Positions 31,817-35,649 of a stretch of 35,649 nucleotides of DNA are shown here, piece after piece. The position numbers were made by a program, and so were the translations under genes. Position 1 is the stretch's first letter. The number at the start of each line of letters is the position of its first letter. The stretch comes from Paracoccus onchidii (GTDB taxonomy: Bacteria > Pseudomonadota > Alphaproteobacteria > Rhodobacterales > Rhodobacteraceae), in NCBI RefSeq assembly GCF_028294535.1, contig NZ_JAQBIE010000032.1, positions 1 to 35,649 on the forward strand, read 5' to 3'. Below the pieces are notes generated by a model. It did not search any database. It worked only from the letters and a program-made list of their open reading frames with translations, and was not told the origin of the DNA.

Positions 31817-33406
31817 TTACATTTCGAATTGCAGCCTGCGGGCCTGAATGAACTTGCCGGTGTTTTGCAGGGCAGCCAGGGCATCATCGCTAATGGCTTC
31901 GTCCAGATACAAGATGGCGATCGCGTCTTCGCCCGTTGCCGAACGACCAAGCGTAAAGTTCGCGATGTTCACGCCCAGATCGCCAAGCGTCGCGCCAAGC
32001 GCGCCGATCACCCCGGGAACGTCCTTGTTGCGGGTGTACAGCATATGTTCGCCGATCTCCGCATCGACATTGATCCCACGGATCTGGATGAAGCGCGGCT
32101 TGCCGTCGCTGAACACGGTCCCACCGATCGAGCGCTCGCGCTTTTCGGTAACGACGGTCAGCTTGATATAGCCCTCGTACACGCCCCCCTTGTCCTGGGT
32201 GGTCGTGGCAACCTGAACCCCGCGTTCCTTGGCCATCACCGGGGCGGACACCATGTTCACGTCCGGGTTGGTCGCCTTCATCACCCCGGCAATCACCGAT
32301 GCATTCAGCGCATTGAGGTTCATCTGCGACGCCACACCGTCATACAGAACATTGATTGCCTTGATCGGTTCATCCGTCATCTGCCCGACAAACGCACCCA
32401 GGTATCCTGCCAGCTGGATCCAGGGCCCCATCACGGCTGCTTCCTCGGCCGTGACCGAAGGCATGTTCAGCGCATTCTGCACCGCGCCGGTCAACAGGTA
32501 ATCGGACATCTGTTCGGCCACCTGCAAAGCCACATTTTCCTGCGCCTCGGTGGTCGAGGCGCCCAGATGGGGCGTCACAACCACATTGGGCAGGTTGAAC
32601 AACGGGCTTTCCGTCGCCGGTTCGACCGCGAAAACATCAAAGGCAGCACCCGCCACGCGCCCTTCTTTCAGGGCCTCGGCCAGGGCTTCCTCATCCACAA
32701 GCCCGCCGCGCGCACAGTTGATGATGCGGACACCCTTCTTCAGTTTCGCGATGTTCTCACGCGACAGGATGTTGCGCGTCTTGTCCGTCAGCGGCACGTG
32801 AAAGGTAATGAAGTCCGATTTGGCCAGAAGATCGTCCAACTCCACCTTGGTGACGCCCATTTCCTTGGCACGCTCTTCGGACAGGAACGGATCGAATGCC
32901 AGAACCTTCATATGCAGACCCAGCGCACGATCGATGACGATGCTGCCGATATTTCCCGCGCCGATGACACCAAGCGTCTTGTTGAACAGCTCGACCCCCA
33001 TGAAGCGGCTCTTTTCCCATTTCCCGGCATGGGTGCTGGTGCTGGCTTCGGGCAATTGCCGCGCAACCGCGAACATCATCGCAATCGCGTGCTCCGCAGT
33101 GGTGATCGAGTTTCCGAACGGCGTGTTCATCACGATCACGCCTTTCTTCGATGCTGCCGGGATCTCGACATTGTCGACACCGATACCAGCGCGACCGACC
33201 ACTTTCAGTCGGTCCGCCTTTTCCAGCAGCTTTTCGGTCACCTTGGTCGCGGACCGAATTGCCAGCCCGTCATATTGACCAATGACTTCGGCCAGCTTCT
33301 CCTTGTCTTTCCCAAGATCGGGCAGATAGTCGACTTCGACTCCGCGATCGCGAAAGATCTGGACGGCGGTTTCCGACAGTTTGTCAGATACAAGTACTTT
33401 CGGCAT
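31817..33406 (-). CDS. serA: D-3-phosphoglycerate dehydrogenase
   Basis: A 529-residue enzyme of the long SerA type. The catalytic and NAD domains (about 1-315) have GRAGIGVDNVEIPAASKKGV, LGVIGAGNIGSIVIDRAL (Rossmann), INCARGGLVDEEALAEALKE and TPHLGASTTEAQENVA with the catalytic His. An intervening ASB domain and a C-terminal ACT domain (about 455-529, with NKDVPGVIGALGATLGDLGV) follow; ACT domains bind serine in many members. It oxidises 3-phosphoglycerate to phosphohydroxypyruvate, the first step of serine synthesis. The ATG at 33406 matches the normal start MPKVLVSDKLSE. It lies 117 bases after serC and is probably in the same transcript. Confidence 0.96.
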   Translation of the reverse strand: MPKVLVSDKLSETAVQIFRDRGVEVDYLPDLGKDKEKLAEVIGQYDGLAIRSATKVTEKLLEKADRLKVVGRAGIGVDNVEIPAASKKGVIVMNTPFGNSITTAEHAIAMMFAVARQLPEASTSTHAGKWEKSRFMGVELFNKTLGVIGAGNIGSIVIDRALGLHMKVLAFDPFLSEERAKEMGVTKVELDDLLAKSDFITFHVPLTDKTRNILSRENIAKLKKGVRIINCARGGLVDEEALAEALKEGRVAGAAFDVFAVEPATESPLFNLPNVVVTPHLGASTTEAQENVALQVAEQMSDYLLTGAVQNALNMPSVTAEEAAVMGPWIQLAGYLGAFVGQMTDEPIKAINVLYDGVASQMNLNALNASVIAGVMKATNPDVNMVSAPVMAKERGVQVATTTQDKGGVYEGYIKLTVVTEKRERSIGGTVFSDGKPRFIQIRGINVDAEIGEHMLYTRNKDVPGVIGALGATLGDLGVNIANFTLGRSATGEDAIAILYLDEAISDDALAALQNTGKFIQARRLQFEM

Positions 33407-33488
33407 GACGTTATTCCTTGTCTGTGGTGCCCGGGCCATTGCCTCGCGGGAACCTGGCTTTTCTTCTTCGTTGAAATACCCTGGGGGC

Positions 33489-33506
33489 GCGGGGGCTGGC
33501 CCCCGC
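33489..33506. repeat. GC-rich hairpin between serC and serA
   Basis: GCGGGGG (33489-33495) and CCCCCGC (33500-33506) pair perfectly around CTGG. Together with the neighbouring GCGCCCCCAGGGTATTTC (minus strand) it resembles a hairpin unit common between genes in Rhodobacteraceae. It lies 18 bases past the serC stop and may be a transcription attenuator or message-end stabiliser between serC and serA. That it is repeated elsewhere in the genome is from memory of such genomes, not seen here. Confidence 0.5.
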
Positions 33507-33523
33507 AGCGTTCAGGGCGAAAT

Positions 33524-34669
33524 TCACTGCGCGGCAAGTTCCGCGCGATAGGCGAATTCGATCCATGGCATCAGCGCGGCGACATCGCTGGTTTCGACCG
33601 TTGATCCACACCAGATCCGCAGCCCGGCGGGTGCGTCGCGATAGGCGCCCGCATCCAGCGCCACGCCTTCCTTTTCCAGCCGTTTGGCAACCGCCTTGGC
33701 AAAGCTGGCCCCGTCCTTGATGGCAGGATCGGTGAATTTCAGGCAGACGCTGGTGGTCGAGGCCGTCGCGGGGTCTTCGGCCAGATCCGCGATCCAGTCC
33801 TTGTCTGCGATAAAGTCACGCACCGCCTTGGCATTGGCGTCGGCCCGGGCGATCAACCCTTTCAGGCCGCCGATCTTCTGCGCCCAGTTCAAGGCGGCCA
33901 GATAATCTTCCACGGCCAGCATTGACGGCGTGTTGATCGTCTCGCCGCGGAAAATGCCCTCGTTCAGCTTCCCGCCCTTGGTCATGCGGAAAATCTTGGG
34001 CAGCGGACGGTCGGGCGTAAAGGTTTCCAGGCGCTCGACCGCGCGCGGCGACAGGATCAGCATGCCGTGGGCCGCTTCCCCGCCCAGAACCTTTTGCCAG
34101 CTGAATGTCACGACATCCAGTTTCTCATAGGGCAGGTCCATCGCAAAGGCGGCGCTGGTGGCATCACAGATGGTCAGCCCTTCGCGGTTGGCGGGAATGG
34201 CATCGCCATTGGGCACGCGCACGCCGCTGGTGGTGCCGTTCCAGGTGAACACGACGTCCTTGTCGAAATCGACTTGGTTGAAGTCCACGATCTGGCCGTA
34301 TTCCGCCTTGCGGACGGTTGCCTCAAGCTTCAGCTGTTTCACCGCATCCGTGACCCAGCCTTCGCCAAAGCTTTCCCATGCCAGCATCTCGACAGGACGT
34401 GCGCCCAGCATCGACCACATGGCCATTTCGACAGCACCGGTGTCGGATGCCGGAACGATGCCGATGCGGTAATCGTCCGGAACGCCCAGAACTTCGCGCG
34501 TCAATGCGATGGCTTCGCCCAGTTTGGCTTTGCCAACGGCCGCGCGATGCGACCGTCCAAGCGGTGCATCTGCAAGCAGATTCAGGTTGTAATCGGGAAA
34601 TTTGGCGCATGGGCCAGAAGAGAAACGCGGGTTTGCCGGCCGCGTAGCCGGGGTCTTCAGATCAGTCAT
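33524..34669 (-). CDS. serC: Phosphoserine aminotransferase
   Basis: A 381-residue class V aminotransferase of the alphaproteobacterial SerC type. Marks include [49 protein letters not shown] and the PLP-lysine segment [20 protein letters not shown]. It converts phosphohydroxypyruvate and glutamate to phosphoserine, the second step of serine synthesis, and may also serve vitamin B6 synthesis. The start at ATG 34669 ([16 protein letters not shown]) follows a structured leader. The gene precedes serA, and a probable serC leader RNA upstream may regulate both. Confidence 0.95.
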   Translation of the reverse strand: MTDLKTPATRPANPRFSSGPCAKFPDYNLNLLADAPLGRSHRAAVGKAKLGEAIALTREVLGVPDDYRIGIVPASDTGAVEMAMWSMLGARPVEMLAWESFGEGWVTDAVKQLKLEATVRKAEYGQIVDFNQVDFDKDVVFTWNGTTSGVRVPNGDAIPANREGLTICDATSAAFAMDLPYEKLDVVTFSWQKVLGGEAAHGMLILSPRAVERLETFTPDRPLPKIFRMTKGGKLNEGIFRGETINTPSMLAVEDYLAALNWAQKIGGLKGLIARADANAKAVRDFIADKDWIADLAEDPATASTTSVCLKFTDPAIKDGASFAKAVAKRLEKEGVALDAGAYRDAPAGLRIWCGSTVETSDVAALMPWIEFAYRAELAAQ

Positions 34670-34688
34670 ATGACTCAGCCTTCCAGCT

Positions 34689-34737
34689 AAAAGCCCCTCG
34701 TTGGGGAGGGGTGTCCCAAGGCGGGGCCTACAGAAAC
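34689..34737 (-). ncRNA. Probable serC leader RNA (alphaproteobacterial cis-regulatory motif)
   Basis: On the minus strand, 20 bases before the serC ATG, the segment contains CCCCGCCTTGGGACACCCC and then the hairpin CCCCTC-CCCAAC-GAGGGG (34706-34711 with 34694-34699), followed by CTTTT. That is a terminator-like stem. The TTGGG at 34715-34719 could instead pair with CCCAA in the loop, giving a switch. The sequence and place match what I remember of the serC motif described upstream of serC in Alphaproteobacteria. Its ligand or mechanism has not been established. Confidence 0.65.
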
Positions 34738-34772
34738 CCAGCAAATAGTGCAACACAAAACGATAGTTGCCG

Positions 34773-34819
34773 TGCAGGTTCCTGCAGTATGATGCAGAAT
34801 AATTCCGGAACTTTGCAGG
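34773..34819. promoter_or_regulatory. Cluster of TGCAG palindromic units upstream of serC
   Basis: TGCAGG-TT-CCTGCA (34773-34786) is a perfect palindrome. A further TGCAG is at 34793-34797 and TGCAGG at 34814-34819, with the palindrome TTCCGGAA between them. Their spacing suggests a multi-site operator in the serC upstream region. No regulator is identified. Confidence 0.35.
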
Positions 34820-34984
34820 ATGATCCACACAAGATCAGTACGGTTTGTTCCGGGGGGGGCTTGCGGTCGAAAACGAAAACCCCGGCGCGCTGGCGGTGCG
34901 ATCGGGGCAGATTTCGAAGCATGGCTTGAATGAATCGACCATAACCTGAAGTACGAATTCGCAGCAAGGTCGCTTGCCGCATCG

Positions 34985-35218
34985 GTGCTGGCATGTGATC
35001 CAGTTGACCGGGCTCCTCTCTTGGAACCGCTCACTGAAGCTCTGCGCGCCGGCTCTCGGTTCCCTGACTTCGGAAACATCATGGCCGAGGCCAAAGATTG
35101 GGCTGCTTGGGCCAGCCGCGCGGAACTGAAGGCCTATCGCGTCGCCTGCTTTGCCCGACTGACGTCGACCGATCAGAACGCTTTCCGAACATGGGCGGAT
35201 CGGAGACCAGCCACATGA
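34985..35218 (+). CDS. Small ORF of unknown function, possibly a truncated gene
   Basis: I do not recognise this reading frame. From the GTG at 34985 it gives 77 residues with a good amphipathic pattern, for example LLEPLTEALRAGSRFPDFGN and WAAWASRAELKAYRVACFAR. In frame it extends about 18 codons upstream (KYEFAARSLAASVLACDP), but no ATG is present there, so the true start may be lost. The helical regularity and codon use argue against a chance frame. It lies between the serC region and an IS3 element that could have cut its gene neighbourhood. Confidence 0.35.
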   Translation: MLACDPVDRAPLLEPLTEALRAGSRFPDFGNIMAEAKDWAAWASRAELKAYRVACFARLTSTDQNAFRTWADRRPAT

Positions 35219-35261
35219 ACACTCCTGCGAGCCAAGCCTTTCCCGGCATTCAGGAGGTAGA

Positions 35262-35649
35262 TGAGCTGCTTTTCAGCTGAGGCCGCGTAATTGCGTGGGC
35301 GACCGGATGGGAACACGGTTTCGCTCTTTCTATTGAGCCGGCGCTGGATTTGTAGGCGCTTTGCCCCGTAACTTTGAGGCGATGAGACCGACCATGGGGA
35401 CAAGCAATTACAGCGACGAGTTCAAGCGCGATGCGGTGCATCAGATCACGGTTCGGGGGTATCCGGTGAGGGAGGTGTCCCGGCGGTTGGGCGTCAGCAC
35501 GCACACTCTGTAAAAGCGGCTGAAGCTGTTCGGAGAACCGGCGCCTGAAGCGCGAACTCGCTCGGGTCACCGAGGAGCGCGATATCCTAAAAAGCAACGG
35601 CGTACTTCGCGCGAGGGTCCCAATGAAGCACGCCTTCATCCGGGCGCAC
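35262..35649 (+). mobile_element. IS3-family element with broken orfA (cut by window edge)
   Basis: A transposase OrfA pseudogene begins at 35394. Upstream, TGAGCTGCTTTTCAGCTGAG (starting at 35262) has the TG start expected of an IS3 terminal repeat, and I place the element end there. The right end lies outside the window. This element is of a different IS3 subgroup from the one at the left edge, judging by the OrfA sequences. Confidence 0.55.
35394..35649 (+). pseudogene. IS3-family transposase OrfA, disrupted (partial)
   Basis: The ATG at 35394 begins MGTSNYSDEFKRDAVHQITV then RGYPVREVSRRLGVSTHTL, the helix-turn-helix of IS3-family OrfA. A stop TAA at 35511-35513 interrupts it where relatives have TLYKWLKLF. 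Later blocks LKRELARVTEERDILK and a YFARE-like end are still readable in other frames, so at least one short deletion and a frameshift are present. OrfA is not functional. The frame runs to the window edge. Confidence 0.75.

Noticed and set aside
31796..33604. Plus-strand frame of 602 codons opposite serA
   Set aside because: Antisense shadow of serA; serA has all its catalytic motifs on the minus strand.
1..35649. CRISPR array or toxin-antitoxin pair
   Set aside because: No regularly spaced repeats and no recognisable cas, toxin or antitoxin genes were seen.

Overview
The window looks like chromosomal DNA of an alphaproteobacterium of the Rhodobacteraceae, probably close to Paracoccus. The GC content is high. 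The insertion-sequence families, the DUF3300/DUF2950 pair, the fused CysN-CysC, the serC leader RNA and the alphaproteobacterial form of SerC all point that way. This assignment rests on recognising protein families; no database search was made.

Region 1 (1-2000) is a mobile-element scrapyard around an intact tRNA-Leu(UAG) gene. It holds an IS3-family end cut by the window edge, two decayed IS5-family elements in the same orientation on either side of the tRNA, and an AraC-type regulator remnant. Region 2 (2000-9200) is accessory DNA. It carries a class A beta-lactamase with a divergent LysR regulator, a small membrane protein, an LprI-like secreted protein, an exported alpha/beta hydrolase that lacks its catalytic serine, and a copper-type operon (cueR, a DUF411 protein, and a glutaredoxin-MauE fusion) behind a textbook MerR-family promoter. 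Fragments of a methionine aminopeptidase and of a type I restriction methylase lie between them.

Region 3 (9200-13000) is a four-gene MCE/Mla-type lipid transport operon on the minus strand: permease with N-terminal STAS, ATPase, MCE protein and lipoprotein. It ends in a strong terminator. Region 4 (13000-20200) has a DUF3300/DUF2950 pair, a Cache-PAS histidine kinase with a FixJ-type response regulator, and an FAD-linked 2-hydroxyacid dehydrogenase. Region 5 (20200-25100) has an Lrp/AsnC regulator divergent from ornithine cyclodeaminase and a CtlX-type citrulline hydrolase, which together would turn citrulline into proline. It converges on NADP-type malic enzyme maeB across a 12-bp hairpin.

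Region 6 (25200-31750) contains a disordered 82-residue protein coupled to a host-attachment (baeRF-like) protein, the sulfate activation genes cysD and cysNC, a STAS/HATPase partner-switching pair, hspQ, creA and a metallophosphoesterase. Region 7 (31800-34750) is serC-serA, the serine biosynthesis operon, preceded by a probable serC leader RNA. The right edge (34750-35649) is a small unidentified ORF followed by a broken IS3-family element.

Most of the window is ordinary metabolism. The parts most worth a second look are the copper operon without a copper pump, the apparent pseudo-hydrolase, the STAS/HATPase pair without a sigma factor, the 82-residue/baeRF pair, and several palindromes placed like operators.
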